64,000 bases of DNA from Candidatus Gastranaerophilales bacterium (GTDB lineage Bacteria > Cyanobacteriota > Vampirovibrionia > Gastranaerophilales > Gastranaerophilaceae). Below the pieces are notes generated by a model. It was not told the origin of the DNA. It saw only the letters and a list, made by a program, of their open reading frames with translations, and made no database searches. A program made the translations under genes and the position numbers. Numbering within the stretch: position 1 is the first letter of the stretch; every line of letters starts with the position of its first letter. The stretch covers positions 124,001 through 188,000 of the forward strand of contig CALUUI010000001.1 in assembly GCA_944323925.1 (NCBI GenBank), in the 5' to 3' direction. This document shows positions 26,375 through 35,692 of this stretch, piece after piece.

Positions 26375-26488
26375 ATGAAAGTAAGAGCATCAGTCAAGAA
26401 ATTATGTGACAAATGCAAAGTCATTAAGAGAAAAGGCAGAATAGCCGTAATTTGCGAAAATCCAAAGCATAAACAAAGACAAGGATAA
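26375..26488 (+). CDS. rpmJ: 50S ribosomal protein L36
   Basis: Complete 37-residue L36 beginning M-K-V-R-A-S-V-K. The zinc-ribbon ligands C11, C14, C27 and H32 are all present, so this is the zinc-binding form. AAGGAATAG lies upstream. It is placed, as usual, between infA and rpsM. Confidence 0.98.
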   Translation: MKVRASVKKLCDKCKVIKRKGRIAVICENPKHKQRQG

Positions 26489-26526
26489 TCGAACAATAGA
26501 AAGAAAAAATACAAAGGAGAAAATAA

Positions 26527-26898
26527 ATGGCAAGATTAGCAGGGGTTGATTTACCTCGTAACAAGAGATTAGAAGTCGCATTGACTTATATATACGGAAT
26601 AGGGCCAGCAAGAGCAGCAAAAGTTCTTGAAGTAACTGGCATCTCTCCGGATTTAAGAACAGATGATCTTACAGATGATGATATTAAGCAATTAAGAGAA
26701 GCGTTATCTGTATATCATATAGAAGGTGATTTAAGACGTGAAATCACAATGAACATCAAGCGTTTACAAGAAATCAACTCATACAGAGGAATGCGTCATA
26801 AAAAAGGTTTACCATGCAGAGGCCAAAGAACCAAGACAAACGCAAGAACAAGACGCGGTAAAAAGGGTGGACCAATTGCAGGTAAGAAGAAAGCATAG
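26527..26898 (+). CDS. rpsM: 30S ribosomal protein S13
   Basis: Complete 123-residue S13 of the 30S head, contacting the 50S subunit and P-site t[15 protein letters not shown] at the N-terminus, I-Y-G-I-G, the conserved [10 protein letters not shown]-x-R-G-Q-R-T near the end and the basic tail are typical. AAAGGAG precedes the ATG. Confidence 0.98.
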   Translation: MARLAGVDLPRNKRLEVALTYIYGIGPARAAKVLEVTGISPDLRTDDLTDDDIKQLREALSVYHIEGDLRREITMNIKRLQEINSYRGMRHKKGLPCRGQRTKTNARTRRGKKGGPIAGKKKA

Positions 26899-26929
26899 TT
26901 AGAAATATAAAAGATAAAGGATAAATAAA

Positions 26930-27316
26930 ATGGCAAGACCACAAAAAACAAAGAAAAAAGAAAAGAAAAACGTATTACAAGGTGTTGTACATATACAATC
27001 AACCTTTAACAATACGATAGTAACTTCTACAGACACACAAGGTAATGCTATTGCTTGGGCATCAGCAGGTGCTACAGGATTTAAGGGTGCAAGAAAAGGT
27101 ACTCCATTTGCAGCACAATCAGCAGCAGAATTAGTTGCTAAGAAGTCAATAGATCAAGGCATGAAAAAAGTAGAAGTTTATATCAAGGGACCTGGTTCAG
27201 GCAGAGAAACTGCGATAAGAGCAATTCAAGCAGCAGGTCTTGAGATTACATTGATTAAGGACGTAACACCTATTCCGCACAACGGATGCCGTCCTCCAAA
27301 GAAACGTAGAGTATAG
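26930..27316 (+). CDS. rpsK: 30S ribosomal protein S11
   Basis: Complete 128-residue S11 of the 30S platform. [11 protein letters not shown], the G[13 protein letters not shown] block and the C-terminal [16 protein letters not shown] are conserved. It is followed by a structured 63-base gap before rpsD. Confidence 0.98.
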   Translation: MARPQKTKKKEKKNVLQGVVHIQSTFNNTIVTSTDTQGNAIAWASAGATGFKGARKGTPFAAQSAAELVAKKSIDQGMKKVEVYIKGPGSGRETAIRAIQAAGLEITLIKDVTPIPHNGCRPPKKRRV

Positions 27317-27318
27317 TG

Positions 27319-27358
27319 CGATGAGAGCTTGCGCGAGCAAGTCATAGGTGCCTCATCG
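27319..27358 (+). promoter_or_regulatory. Structured RNA element between rpsK and rpsD
   Basis: The gap can fold into nested helices: an outer stem CGATGAG (27319-27325) with CTCATCG (27352-27358), and an inner stem CTTGC (27328-27332) with GCAAG (27337-27341) closed by a GCGA tetraloop of the stable GNRA type. There is no T run, so it is not a terminator. Its position directly before rpsD suggests a ribosomal-protein leader, with S4 a candidate ligand; that is inference. Confidence 0.5.
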
Positions 27359-27379
27359 GCAAGAAAAGGAGAAATAAAA

Positions 27380-27982
27380 ATGGCAAGATACACAGGGCCA
27401 ACAAATAAATTATTCCGTAACTACGGGGTAAAGGATTTGTCTAACAGAAAGTTAACTGTATCAATGAGACAGACTGCATCAGGACAACACGGTGCTGTTA
27501 GAAAAAAACTTTCTGAATATGCAATTCACTTAAACGAAAAACAAAAAATCAGACTTACATATTTAGTAAGTGAAAAACAATTTGCAAAATATTATCATGA
27601 AGCAGCAAGAAGAAAAGGTGTAACAGGTGCTATCTTGCTTCAAATTCTTGAATCAAGATTAGACAATGTGCTTTTCAGAGCTGGATTTGGTATTACTCGT
27701 AAACAATCAAGACAAATTGTTAACCATGGACATATTCTTGTTAATGGCAAGAAGGTAGATATCCCGTCATACTTATTAAAAGCAGGCGACGTTGTAACAA
27801 TCAAATCAAGAAGTGTAGATTTCTTAAAGAATGTAATCGGCATGATTGATATGGCTTGCGCACCGGCTTGGATGACTATCGATAAGGATGCTTTGAAGAT
27901 TGTATTCGATAGAATCCCTGAACGTGAAGAACTTGATCCTGAATTCAAGGAACAACTCGTTATTGAGTACTATTCAAAGTAG
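27380..27982 (+). CDS. rpsD: 30S ribosomal protein S4
   Basis: Complete 200-residue S4, a primary 16S rRNA binder and in some bacteria an operon repressor. M-A-R-Y-T-G-P and the S4 RNA-binding domain (L-D-N-V-L-F-R-A-G-F, R-Q-I-V-N-H-G-H-I-L-V-N-G) are conserved. The N-terminal zinc-binding cysteines of some S4 forms are absent. The ATG at 27380 follows AAAAGGAG; the longer frame from 27329 is just read-through of the structured gap. rpsD lies inside the alpha operon, unlike in most Cyanobacteria. Confidence 0.98.
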   Translation: MARYTGPTNKLFRNYGVKDLSNRKLTVSMRQTASGQHGAVRKKLSEYAIHLNEKQKIRLTYLVSEKQFAKYYHEAARRKGVTGAILLQILESRLDNVLFRAGFGITRKQSRQIVNHGHILVNGKKVDIPSYLLKAGDVVTIKSRSVDFLKNVIGMIDMACAPAWMTIDKDALKIVFDRIPEREELDPEFKEQLVIEYYSK

Positions 27983-28007
27983 ATTAATTCTGATAGGAGA
28001 TATTAAA

Positions 28008-29003
28008 ATGGAATTAAAAATTAAAACTGTTAATACAATGACAAGCTCAGACGGTTCACAATACGGAAAGTTTGTAATAGAACCATTAGAAAGAGGATTT
28101 GGAACCACAATAGGTAATTCTCTAAGAAGAGTTTTGTTATCAAGTCTTGAGGGTACAGCTGTTACTTCTGCAAGAATTGAAGGTATTACTCACGAATATA
28201 CTGCAATTCCGGGTGTATTAGAAGATGTTATTGACGTAATGCTTAACTTAAAAGGATTGGCAATCAAGACAGATTCTAAGGAACCTCAACACTTAAGAAT
28301 AGATATTGACAGACCTGGTCCTGTATTGGCAAGTGATATTCAATTACCGGCCGGTGTTAAAGTAGTTAATCCTGACTGGTTAATATGTACAATTGCAGAA
28401 GGTGGTAGTTTCCATGCTGACATCATTGTAGAAACAGGTAAAGGTTATGTTGCTCATGATGTACCAAGAAATGCAAAATCAGGTCAAGCGATTGATATGC
28501 TTCCTATTGATGCTACTTTTATGCCGATTAAGCGTGTTAGTTACGAAGTAGAAAACACTCGTGTCGGTGATAGTATTGATTATGATAAATTAACTCTTGA
28601 AATTTGGTCAAATGGATGTATTGATGTAACTACAGCACTTACACAAGCTGCTGATTTACTAATTGAACATTTTGTTCAAATTTCATCTATAACAGGAAAA
28701 TCATCTTCAGTAGTTGATTCAGTTATTGAACCAGAACCTGTAGTTGAAGAAGCATCTGATGAAGAACCTTCTATAACTATTGATGAGCTTGAACTTTCTG
28801 TAAGAGCATATAATTGCTTAAAGAGAGCAAGCATTAATTCAATGGCTGAACTTCTTAAGAAATCTGAGCATGATCTTCTTAATATTAAAAACTTCGGAAA
28901 GAAATCTTCTGATGAAGTAATTGAAAGATTGCATCATTTTGGTTTAGACTTAGCTCCAAACCCTGAAACAGATGAAGATGGTGCAGTAATTAACGCAGAC
29001 TAG
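28008..29003 (+). CDS. rpoA: DNA-directed RNA polymerase alpha subunit
   Basis: Complete 331-residue alpha subunit. The N-terminal assembly domain has F-V-I-E-P-L-E-R-G-F-G-T-T-I-G-N-S-L-R-R-V-L-L, here split across residues 19-42. The C-terminal domain, with I-D-E-L-E-L-S-V-R-A-Y-N-C-L and N-F-G-K-K-S, contacts UP elements and activators. The start at 28008 has AGGAGA upstream; the longer in-frame extension would overlap rpsD by 83 bases and is rejected. Confidence 0.98.
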   Translation: MELKIKTVNTMTSSDGSQYGKFVIEPLERGFGTTIGNSLRRVLLSSLEGTAVTSARIEGITHEYTAIPGVLEDVIDVMLNLKGLAIKTDSKEPQHLRIDIDRPGPVLASDIQLPAGVKVVNPDWLICTIAEGGSFHADIIVETGKGYVAHDVPRNAKSGQAIDMLPIDATFMPIKRVSYEVENTRVGDSIDYDKLTLEIWSNGCIDVTTALTQAADLLIEHFVQISSITGKSSSVVDSVIEPEPVVEEASDEEPSITIDELELSVRAYNCLKRASINSMAELLKKSEHDLLNIKNFGKKSSDEVIERLHHFGLDLAPNPETDEDGAVINAD

Positions 29004-29030
29004 TAATAATTATATTAAAGGAATAGAACA

Positions 29031-29459
29031 ATGAGACACCAAACAAAAAAACATACGCTTGGAAAAGCACAAGACCAAAGAAAGGCTCTTTTGCGTTCTT
29101 TAGCTACCGAACTTTTTGTTCACGGTGAAATCAAGACAACTATGGCTCGTGCGAAAGCATTAAAACCATATGCTGAACAGATTATCACTTTAGCAAAAAA
29201 AGGTGACTTGAACTCAAGAAGAATTGCTTCCAAGTATATTTATGATAAAGAAACAGGCAAGTTTATGGATTTATCAACTGGCGAAGTATTTGAAAAGTTG
29301 GAAGAAAACAAAAAACTTGCACCTCAAACTGTATTAAGAAAACTTTTCTTAATAATCGGTAAGAAGTATTCATCAAGACAAGGCGGATATACAAGAATCT
29401 ATCGTATTCCTCCAAGACGTGGTGATGCTGCTGAAATGGCTTTAATCCAATTAGTTTAG
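29031..29459 (+). CDS. rplQ: 50S ribosomal protein L17
   Basis: L17 of 142 aa. M-R-H-Q, the L-R-S-L-A-T-E-L-F segment, the T-M-A-R-A-K-A-L-K-P basic region and the C-terminal G-D-A-A-E-M-A-L-I-Q-L are conserved. It is longer than the ~117-residue E. coli form because of an insertion of about 20 residues (Y-I-Y-D-K-E-T-G-K-F-M-D-L region). Confidence 0.97.
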   Translation: MRHQTKKHTLGKAQDQRKALLRSLATELFVHGEIKTTMARAKALKPYAEQIITLAKKGDLNSRRIASKYIYDKETGKFMDLSTGEVFEKLEENKKLAPQTVLRKLFLIIGKKYSSRQGGYTRIYRIPPRRGDAAEMALIQLV

Positions 29460-29469
29460 GAATAGAGTC

Positions 29470-30246
29470 GTGAGGTACGCTCTTAACGTTCAGTATCTTG
29501 GTAAAAATTATTCCGGAAGTCAAATTCAGTTTGATAAGTACGGGTTAGAAATTAAGCCAACGATTCAGGGCGAGTTAGAAAGGGCAATTTGTACATTGTT
29601 AACAGGGATTTACTATGAATCCTTTAATAAAATAAGACCTATCAAAACAGTCTTTTCCGGACGAACGGACAGAGGTGTTAATGCGAAAGGTCAGGTTGTT
29701 CATTTTGATTGGGACAATGATATTGTTGCTTCAAAATTTGTTTACCAATTAAATGAAATATTGCCTGCCGACATTTCTGTTTCTGATTTAAGGATTGTAT
29801 CGGATGTTTTTCACGCTCAGAAATCTGCTAAATCACGACATTACAGATATGAGTTTATAAACAGAAAATACAAACAGGCATTTGATGGTGATTTAATGAG
29901 GATAAAATATCCTATAGATTTATCCAGAATGCAAGAGTCTTTAAATTATTTACTTGGTGAACATGATTTTTCATCATTTAAGAGCTCCGGAACGCTTAAC
30001 CCAAGCAAAGTCTGTACTTTATACAGTATAAAGTGTGATAAGGTTGGCGACATTGTAAGTATTGATATTATAGGAAATAGGTTTTTGTATAATATGGTGC
30101 GGACAATAGTCGGAACTCTTCTAAAAATAGAAGGGCATAATTTGTCTCCGATACTTATGAAACAAGTATTGGATGCAAAGGACCGGAGAATGGCCGGACA
30201 AACTGTTAGTCCTTATGGATTAACTTTATTAAATGTTGATTACTAA
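29470..30246 (+). CDS. truA: tRNA pseudouridine(38-40) synthase
   Basis: TruA isomerises uridines 38-40 in the tRNA anticodon arm. The catalytic Asp is in S-G-R-T-D-R-G-V-N-A-K-G-Q-V-V; F-H-A-Q-x-S-A-K-S-R-H-Y-R-Y and N-R-F-L-Y-N-M-V-R are further signatures. Length 258 aa is normal. The GTG at 29470, 10 bases after rplQ, with GGAATAG upstream, is the only start that fits. Its position between rplQ and rplM is typical of Cyanobacteria and also seen in Firmicutes. Confidence 0.96.
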   Translation: MRYALNVQYLGKNYSGSQIQFDKYGLEIKPTIQGELERAICTLLTGIYYESFNKIRPIKTVFSGRTDRGVNAKGQVVHFDWDNDIVASKFVYQLNEILPADISVSDLRIVSDVFHAQKSAKSRHYRYEFINRKYKQAFDGDLMRIKYPIDLSRMQESLNYLLGEHDFSSFKSSGTLNPSKVCTLYSIKCDKVGDIVSIDIIGNRFLYNMVRTIVGTLLKIEGHNLSPILMKQVLDAKDRRMAGQTVSPYGLTLLNVDY

Positions 30247-30268
30247 TTAAATATAATGGAGAATACGC

Positions 30269-30706
30269 ATGAAAACTTATTCAGCAAAACCTCTAGAAGT
30301 AGAAAGAAAATGGTATGTTCTTGATGCTGAAGGCGAAATCCTTGGTCGTCTTGCTGTTAGAGCTGCTAATATCTTAAGAGGTAAAAATAAGCCGCAATAT
30401 ACTCCAAACGTTGACACCGGTGATTTTGTTATTATTATCAACGCTGACAAAGTTAGAGTATCTGGCGATAAAGAAAATTCTAAAATTTATTACCATCATA
30501 CTGGTTTCCCAGGTGGGTTAAAGAGTGCAAGTTTTAAAGAATTGATGGAAAAGGATCCTAAGTTGGCTATTGAAAAAGCTGTTAAGGGTATGCTTCAACA
30601 CAATACTTTAGGTGATACTCAATTTACTAAGTTAAAAGTGTATGCTGGTCCTGATCATCCGCATGCTGCTCAAAAACCTATCTTATTAGAAAAGGAGGCT
30701 AAATAA
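30269..30706 (+). CDS. rplM: 50S ribosomal protein L13
   Basis: Complete 145-residue L13, an early assembly protein of the 50S subunit. W-Y-V-L-D-A-E-G-x-x-L-G-R-L-A, the [11 protein letters not shown] block, [11 protein letters not shown] and the C-terminal Y-A-G-P-D-H-P-H are conserved. Its stop overlaps the rpsI start by one base, so the pair is translationally coupled. Confidence 0.98.
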   Translation: MKTYSAKPLEVERKWYVLDAEGEILGRLAVRAANILRGKNKPQYTPNVDTGDFVIIINADKVRVSGDKENSKIYYHHTGFPGGLKSASFKELMEKDPKLAIEKAVKGMLQHNTLGDTQFTKLKVYAGPDHPHAAQKPILLEKEAK

Positions 30707-31104
30707 TGGCAATTAATGAAGAAATTAAAGCTACTGGTCGTAGAAAGACCTCTGTTGCCGTTGTTACCTTAGTTAAAGGTAAAGGCAGAGTTTTTGTTAA
30801 CGGTAAAACTTTGAAGGCATATATTGGTAACAGACCTGCTGTTGAGATGATGATTTACAGACCGCTTGTTTTAACTGAAAATCAAGATAAATATGATGTA
30901 AGAGTTAAAGCTCTTGGCGGTGGTGTTGTTTCTCAATCTGGTGCTATAAGACATGGTATTGCAAGAGCATTACTTAAGTCTAACGAAGAATATAAAAGCA
31001 TTCTTCGCTCTGAAGGTTTATTAACTCGTGATCCAAGAGTTAAAGAACGTAAAAAATACGGTAGAAAAAGAGCAAGAAAACGCTTCCAATTCTCAAAACG
31101 TTAA
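30706..31104 (+). CDS. rpsI: 30S ribosomal protein S9
   Basis: Complete 132-residue S9 whose C-terminal tail reaches the P-site tRNA. A-T-G-R-R-K-T-S-V-A, G-G-G-x-x-S-Q-S-G-A-I-R-H-G-I-A-R-A-L and the terminal Y-G-R-K-R-A-R-K-R-F-Q-F-S-K-R are conserved. AAGGAGG precedes the ATG inside rplM. It is the last gene before a strong terminator. Confidence 0.98.
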   Translation: MAINEEIKATGRRKTSVAVVTLVKGKGRVFVNGKTLKAYIGNRPAVEMMIYRPLVLTENQDKYDVRVKALGGGVVSQSGAIRHGIARALLKSNEEYKSILRSEGLLTRDPRVKERKKYGRKRARKRFQFSKR

Positions 31105-31108
31105 TATC

Positions 31109-31140
31109 AAAAAATCCCGACTTCCAAGGTCGGGATTTTT
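31109..31140 (+). terminator. Rho-independent terminator of the ribosomal operon
   Basis: AAAAATCCCGAC pairs with GTCGGGATTTTT around a 7-base loop, with a following T-rich tract. It starts 5 bases after the rpsI stop. Confidence 0.93.
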
Positions 31141-31158
31141 ATTATTTTTTGTTTGGGG

Positions 31159-31164
31159 TATAAT
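31159..31164 (+). promoter_or_regulatory. -10 element six bases before the lepA start
   Basis: A perfect TATAAT ends six bases before the lepA ATG, so transcription would begin at or within a base of the start codon. There is no Shine-Dalgarno sequence in between. mnmG shows the same arrangement with the same spacing. Confidence 0.55.
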
Positions 31165-31170
31165 TTTCCT

Positions 31171-32973
31171 ATGAAATATAGAGATAATGTCAGAAATTTT
31201 TGTATAATAGCGCACATTGACCATGGTAAGTCTACATTAGCCGATAGATTATTAGAAGCAACAGGAACTATTGCTGAACGTGATATGCAAGATCAATTGC
31301 TTGATACTATGGATATTGAGCGTGAGCGTGGTATTACAATTAAGTTAAATGCTGCAAGATTGAATTATACGGCTAAGGATGGAAAGGATTATATTTTAAA
31401 CCTTATTGATACCCCTGGACACGTTGATTTTTCTTATGAAGTATCTCGTTCTCTTGCTGCTTGTGAAGGCGCATTACTTATTGTTGATGCGACTCAAGGG
31501 GTTGAAGCGCAAACGCTTGCTAATGTGTATATGGCAATAGAACAGAATTTAGAAATTATTCCAGTTATTAATAAAATTGATTTGCCTTCTGCAGATGTTG
31601 AAAGAGTTAAGGCTGAGATTGAAGAAATTCTTGGTATTGATACATCAATGGCAATTCCGGTAAGCGCTAAAACTGGGCTTGGTATAGAAAATGTTTTAGA
31701 AGCTATTGTGGAACTTATACCTCCTCCTGTAGACACAACAGAGGCTCCCCTTAGGGCATTGATTTTTGATAGTGCTTATGATCAATATTTAGGTACCTTG
31801 TGTTTCTTTAAAATAATGGATGGAAAACTTAAAAATGGCGATAAAATTAGATTTATGGCATCTAAAAAAGAGTATGAAGTCGTTGAATTGGGATATTTAA
31901 CGCCGAATAGAGTTCAGGTAGATGAGTTGGTATGTGGTGATGTAGGATATTTTGCAGCATCAATAAAAGAATTAACAAGGTTTGTAGGTGATACGGTCAC
32001 TTTAGTTGACAATCCTGCCTCTGAACCTTTGCCTGGGTATAAGGAAGCTCTACCAATGGTATTTTCAGGCTTATATCCTGTTGATAATGAAGATTATCAT
32101 GAATTAAAAGAATCATTAGAAAAGCTAAAACTTAATGATAGTAGTATTACTTTTGAACCTGAAACTTCATCAGCATTAGGATTCGGATTTAGATGCGGGT
32201 TCTTGGGTATGCTTCATATGGAAATTGCGCAAGAAAGACTTGAAAGAGAGTATGATTTGTCTATTGTTACGACTGCTCCATCAGTTGTTTATAAAGTCCA
32301 CAAAACCAATGGTGAAGTGTTAGAAATAGATAATCCTGCCAATTTACCGCCTGCTCAAGTTTTAGATTATATTGAAGAACCTTATGTCAGAGTTTCAATT
32401 ATTGCACCTAACGATTATGTCGGAACATTAATGGATTTGGCTCAAACTAAGCGCGGTATTTTTATTAATATGAATTATCTGGATAAGGTTAGGGCAGAGC
32501 TAATTTATCATATACCTTTAAGTGAGGTTATTACTGATTTTTATGACCAGCTTAAATCCCGTTCTAAAGGTTATGCTAGTATGGATTATGAGTTTGAAGA
32601 ATATAAACGTTCAAAGTTAGTTAAATTGGATATTCTTCTTGGTGGTGAAACTGTTGATGCATTGTCTGTGATTTGTCACGTTGACAGTGCATATTATATA
32701 GGACAAAAATTAACTGCAAAACTAAAAGATATTATTCCAAGACAATTGTTTGAAGTTCCGATTCAAGCCGCTATTGGTGGTCGTGTAATTGCAAGGACTA
32801 CTATTAAAGCTCTTAGGAAAAGTGTTTTAGACAAGTGCTATGGCGGTGATATTTCAAGAAAAAGAAAGCTACTTGAAAAGCAAAAACGCGGTAAGAAACG
32901 TATGAAAGCGGTAGGTAGAGTTGAAGTACCGCAAGAAGCATTTATGGCTGTATTGAGCCTTAATGAAGAATAA
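31171..32973 (+). CDS. lepA: Elongation factor 4 (LepA)
   Basis: Ribosome-associated translational GTPase (EF4) of 600 aa from the ATG at 31171. G1 [10 protein letters not shown], switch region R-G-I-T-I-K, G3 D-T-P-G-H, and N-K-I-D of G4 are intact. LepA-specific C-terminal features ([23 protein letters not shown]) are present. A TTG six codons upstream is in frame but gives a non-standard N-terminus. The gene lies just after the ribosomal operon's terminator and is probably transcribed on its own, perhaps as a leaderless mRNA. Confidence 0.96.
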   Translation: MKYRDNVRNFCIIAHIDHGKSTLADRLLEATGTIAERDMQDQLLDTMDIERERGITIKLNAARLNYTAKDGKDYILNLIDTPGHVDFSYEVSRSLAACEGALLIVDATQGVEAQTLANVYMAIEQNLEIIPVINKIDLPSADVERVKAEIEEILGIDTSMAIPVSAKTGLGIENVLEAIVELIPPPVDTTEAPLRALIFDSAYDQYLGTLCFFKIMDGKLKNGDKIRFMASKKEYEVVELGYLTPNRVQVDELVCGDVGYFAASIKELTRFVGDTVTLVDNPASEPLPGYKEALPMVFSGLYPVDNEDYHELKESLEKLKLNDSSITFEPETSSALGFGFRCGFLGMLHMEIAQERLEREYDLSIVTTAPSVVYKVHKTNGEVLEIDNPANLPPAQVLDYIEEPYVRVSIIAPNDYVGTLMDLAQTKRGIFINMNYLDKVRAELIYHIPLSEVITDFYDQLKSRSKGYASMDYEFEEYKRSKLVKLDILLGGETVDALSVICHVDSAYYIGQKLTAKLKDIIPRQLFEVPIQAAIGGRVIARTTIKALRKSVLDKCYGGDISRKRKLLEKQKRGKKRMKAVGRVEVPQEAFMAVLSLNEE

Positions 32974-33062
32974 TTTATTGTAAATTTTTTGTAATAATTT
33001 TTTATATTATGACAATTATTATTCTTTATGGGTTTTGTTGTTCTTGTAGTGAGTGTGTAGAC

Positions 33063-33605
33063 ATGTCAATTAGTATTAACAAAATTTTTAATATGATACC
33101 TAAAATGTCTGTAGGAGATGCAAATCCACAGACTTTGAATTCTATTGCTGATTGGGTATCTCGTCCGGCTCCCAACAGACTTATTATGGGGGCAACAGCT
33201 CTTGTTACTCAGCCTTATATTGATTCTCATAACCCGCGTGTTAGTGAGAAAACAAGAGAAATTTCTAAGGACAGAACTACCGCAAAGGTGATTGTAGGAA
33301 CTCTTGCTGGAATTGCTGTTAGACAACCAAGTTATGATCTTGTAACGGCTATGACAAGACCTGAAGAAAAAGGTAAATATTCTCAATTCCTTATTCCTAG
33401 GGCGAAATTAAAAGGTTTAAAAGAGGGCAGTTTGTTTCTAAAAAATTACAGAACGACACTATCCACTTTGTTGGCTCTTTCCGTTATGTGTATTACTAAT
33501 TTTGCTGTTGATGCTCCTCTTACCGCTATTTTAACAAATAGGTTTATTGCTCGTACTAAAGCAAAAAATGCTAAGAAGGAGGCAATAAATGATGCAAAAG
33601 TTTGA
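33063..33605 (+). CDS. Membrane protein of unknown function, first of a pair
   Basis: Predicted protein of 180 aa from the ATG at 33063, no recognised family. An upstream ATG at 33009 is possible but would add a cysteine-rich hydrophobic leader with no ribosome-binding site. Two moderately hydrophobic stretches (around residues 78-92 and a clear one near 137-160) suggest membrane association; the end is basic. Its last codons overlap the next gene's start by 17 bases, and that gene has a strong AAGGAGG inside this one, so the two products are probably made together. Function cannot be inferred. Confidence 0.65.
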   Translation: MSISINKIFNMIPKMSVGDANPQTLNSIADWVSRPAPNRLIMGATALVTQPYIDSHNPRVSEKTREISKDRTTAKVIVGTLAGIAVRQPSYDLVTAMTRPEEKGKYSQFLIPRAKLKGLKEGSLFLKNYRTTLSTLLALSVMCITNFAVDAPLTAILTNRFIARTKAKNAKKEAINDAKV

Positions 33606-34239
33606 TAGATATCTTGAAAATATTTGGAATAATTATACAAAAGATCCTGCAAAAATGCTTGTTCATACAGGGACTATCGGTTGGGCTTTATCATCTGCCG
33701 CTCAAATTATTGCGGTGTTGTTAAATGATAAAATTTCTGCTAAAGAAAAAACGTTTTTGATACCGCAGGAAGCTTTTGATGCTTGTGTTAATATTGGATC
33801 TTTCTATTTGATTACAACCGGGATTAAAAACTTTTCAAAGAAACTCGTTACTACAGGGAAAATCCTTCCGAAGTCTATTAAGAACTTTATGGAAAATTCG
33901 CCATTTAAAAATAGTTATGGAAAGTCTGGGTTTAATATGGAGAAGGATTTGAATTCTTTGCAATCTTTTGAACCTCATAAAAAAAATTATTCTGCATTTA
34001 AAAATATTTTTACTACAGGTGCAACAATTGGGGCTTCTGTTGTATCTTGTAATATTGTAACTCCTATATTAAGGAATGTTTTAGCTTCTTCTTCTCAAAA
34101 ATCAATTATTAAGTGCGCAAATGAAAAAAGAAATCCTGTGTTATCCAAAAATGATATTGAAAATGATAATTCAAAGGCTTTGCAACTTAACCGTAAACCG
34201 CTACTTTATAATCGCCTTAATGGAGGAATGAAAGTTTAG
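33589..34239 (+). CDS. Membrane protein of unknown function, second of a pair
   Basis: Predicted protein of 216 aa starting at 33589 with AAGGAGG eight bases upstream. It has hydrophobic segments near residues 28-45, 65-80 and 138-160, separated by basic, lysine- and serine-rich regions. The N-terminus M-M-Q-K-F-D-R-Y-L-E-N-I-W-N-N is aromatic and charged. It resembles nothing I recognise. The pairing with the preceding gene by a 17-base overlap suggests a two-component membrane complex, but this is only inference from layout. Confidence 0.65.
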   Translation: MMQKFDRYLENIWNNYTKDPAKMLVHTGTIGWALSSAAQIIAVLLNDKISAKEKTFLIPQEAFDACVNIGSFYLITTGIKNFSKKLVTTGKILPKSIKNFMENSPFKNSYGKSGFNMEKDLNSLQSFEPHKKNYSAFKNIFTTGATIGASVVSCNIVTPILRNVLASSSQKSIIKCANEKRNPVLSKNDIENDNSKALQLNRKPLLYNRLNGGMKV

Positions 34240-34242
34240 TGT

Positions 34243-34271
34243 TTTACAATATCTTGTTAAAGTGGTAAAAT
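34243..34271 (+). promoter_or_regulatory. Sigma-70-type promoter of pepA
   Basis: TTTACA (34243-34248), 17 bases and TAAAAT (34266-34271) preceded by TGG form a good extended -10 promoter 23 bases before pepA. Confidence 0.65.
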
Positions 34272-34294
34272 TATTTTAAAAAGAGGAGAGTTAT

Positions 34295-35689
34295 ATGAAT
34301 ATAAATATTGTTCAAAATGTTTCGGATATTAATTGCGATATTCTTGTCGTAAATATGTTTGAAGGTGAAAAAACAAATAGTGAAATAGTTAATCACTATG
34401 TTATCGAAAAAGACAATTTTGAAGGAAAGTTTAGTCAAACATATTTACTTCAGACTTATGATAAACTTCCGGCTAGAAAGATTTTAGTAATCGGTTTTGG
34501 TAAAAAAGACGAATTTAATCCGGATAAATTGAGAGAGGCTGTTGCTAAATCTATAAAAAAAGCTGCTCAAATGAAAGCAAAAAGTGTTGCATTTTCGCTA
34601 GAAGGTGTTAATTTTGATTACTCAGAACAGTTTACTTATGGTGCCAAAATAGCGGACTATAGTTTTGATAAGTACAAATCAGAAAAAACTGATAAAGTTG
34701 AAGATGTTTATGTTGCGGCAAATAAGGAAATAGTAGATAAAGCAATAATTGTTGTTGATTCAATGAATTTTGCTCGTGATTTGATTAATGAATCGGCTCA
34801 AATTGTTACTCCTCAGTATTTGGCGGATGTAGCGGAGTCTTTAGATATAGATGTAAGAATTTATGAGCCTGATGAAATAGAAAAAATGGGTATGGGTGCA
34901 TATCTTGCTGTTGCTCAAGGTAGTAAACAGCAACCAAGATTTATCCATATGAGATATTCTTGTGATAACCCTGTTAAAAAGATTGCTATTATAGGTAAAG
35001 GTATTACATTTGATAGTGGCGGTATGGATTTAAAACCGGCATCTTCTATGCTCACAATGAAAGATGATATGTCTGGAGCTGCTTGTGTCCTTGGTGTTAT
35101 GAAGGCAATTGCCGCTCTAAATCCGAATGTTGAAGTGCACGGTGTTATAGCAGCCTGTGAAAATATGATAAGTGGTTGTGCATACAAACCAGGTGATATT
35201 TTAACTGCTAAAAACGGAAAAACTATTGAGGTAGATAATACAGATGCAGAAGGACGTTTAACTCTGGCTGATGCATTGTGTTATGCGAATGAGTTGGGCG
35301 TTGATGAGATTATTGATATTGCAACATTAACAGGTGCTTGTATGGTTGCATTAGGTACTCAAGCATCAGGTATAATGGGAAATGATGAAGAATTGGTTAG
35401 AAACCTTATTAATACAGCAAAACATGTTGGCGAAAGATTCTGGGAGTTACCGCTTTGGGATGAATACGGCGACAGTCTAAAGAGTTCTTTTGCTGATATG
35501 AAAAATACCGGTTCTCGTTGGGGTGGAGCTTCGGCGGCAGGTGTATTTCTCAAAAATTTCGTAAAAGATGTTAAATGGGCTCATATTGATATTGCGGGTA
35601 CTGCATATTTTGAAAAGCCTCAAAAGGAATTTATCGAAGGTGCTGCAGGCGCAGGAGTCAGAACATTAGTAAAATATATAGCAGGATAA
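34295..35689 (+). CDS. pepA: Leucyl aminopeptidase (M17)
   Basis: Cytosolic aminopeptidase of family M17 with two active-site metals, releasing N-terminal residues from peptides. The C-terminal catalytic domain holds I-G-K-G-I-T-F-D-S-G-G with the catalytic Lys and metal Asp, and the family signature N-T-D-A-E-G-R-L-T-L-A-D-A-L. Length 464 aa is normal; the N-terminal ~150 residues are the usual variable macro-like domain. AGAGGAG lies before the start. It is followed 3 bases later by waaA. Confidence 0.95.
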   Translation: MNINIVQNVSDINCDILVVNMFEGEKTNSEIVNHYVIEKDNFEGKFSQTYLLQTYDKLPARKILVIGFGKKDEFNPDKLREAVAKSIKKAAQMKAKSVAFSLEGVNFDYSEQFTYGAKIADYSFDKYKSEKTDKVEDVYVAANKEIVDKAIIVVDSMNFARDLINESAQIVTPQYLADVAESLDIDVRIYEPDEIEKMGMGAYLAVAQGSKQQPRFIHMRYSCDNPVKKIAIIGKGITFDSGGMDLKPASSMLTMKDDMSGAACVLGVMKAIAALNPNVEVHGVIAACENMISGCAYKPGDILTAKNGKTIEVDNTDAEGRLTLADALCYANELGVDEIIDIATLTGACMVALGTQASGIMGNDEELVRNLINTAKHVGERFWELPLWDEYGDSLKSSFADMKNTGSRWGGASAAGVFLKNFVKDVKWAHIDIAGTAYFEKPQKEFIEGAAGAGVRTLVKYIAG

Positions 35690-35692
35690 TTT

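Noticed and set aside
27900-28007. Longer N-terminus for rpoA overlapping rpsD
   Set aside because: The ATG at 28008 has a good AGGAGA site and matches the usual start of alpha.
33066-33386. 106-codon minus-strand frame opposite the first paired membrane protein
   Set aside because: No ribosome-binding site or plausible promoter is seen, and the composition (rich in R, S, C) looks like antisense reading.
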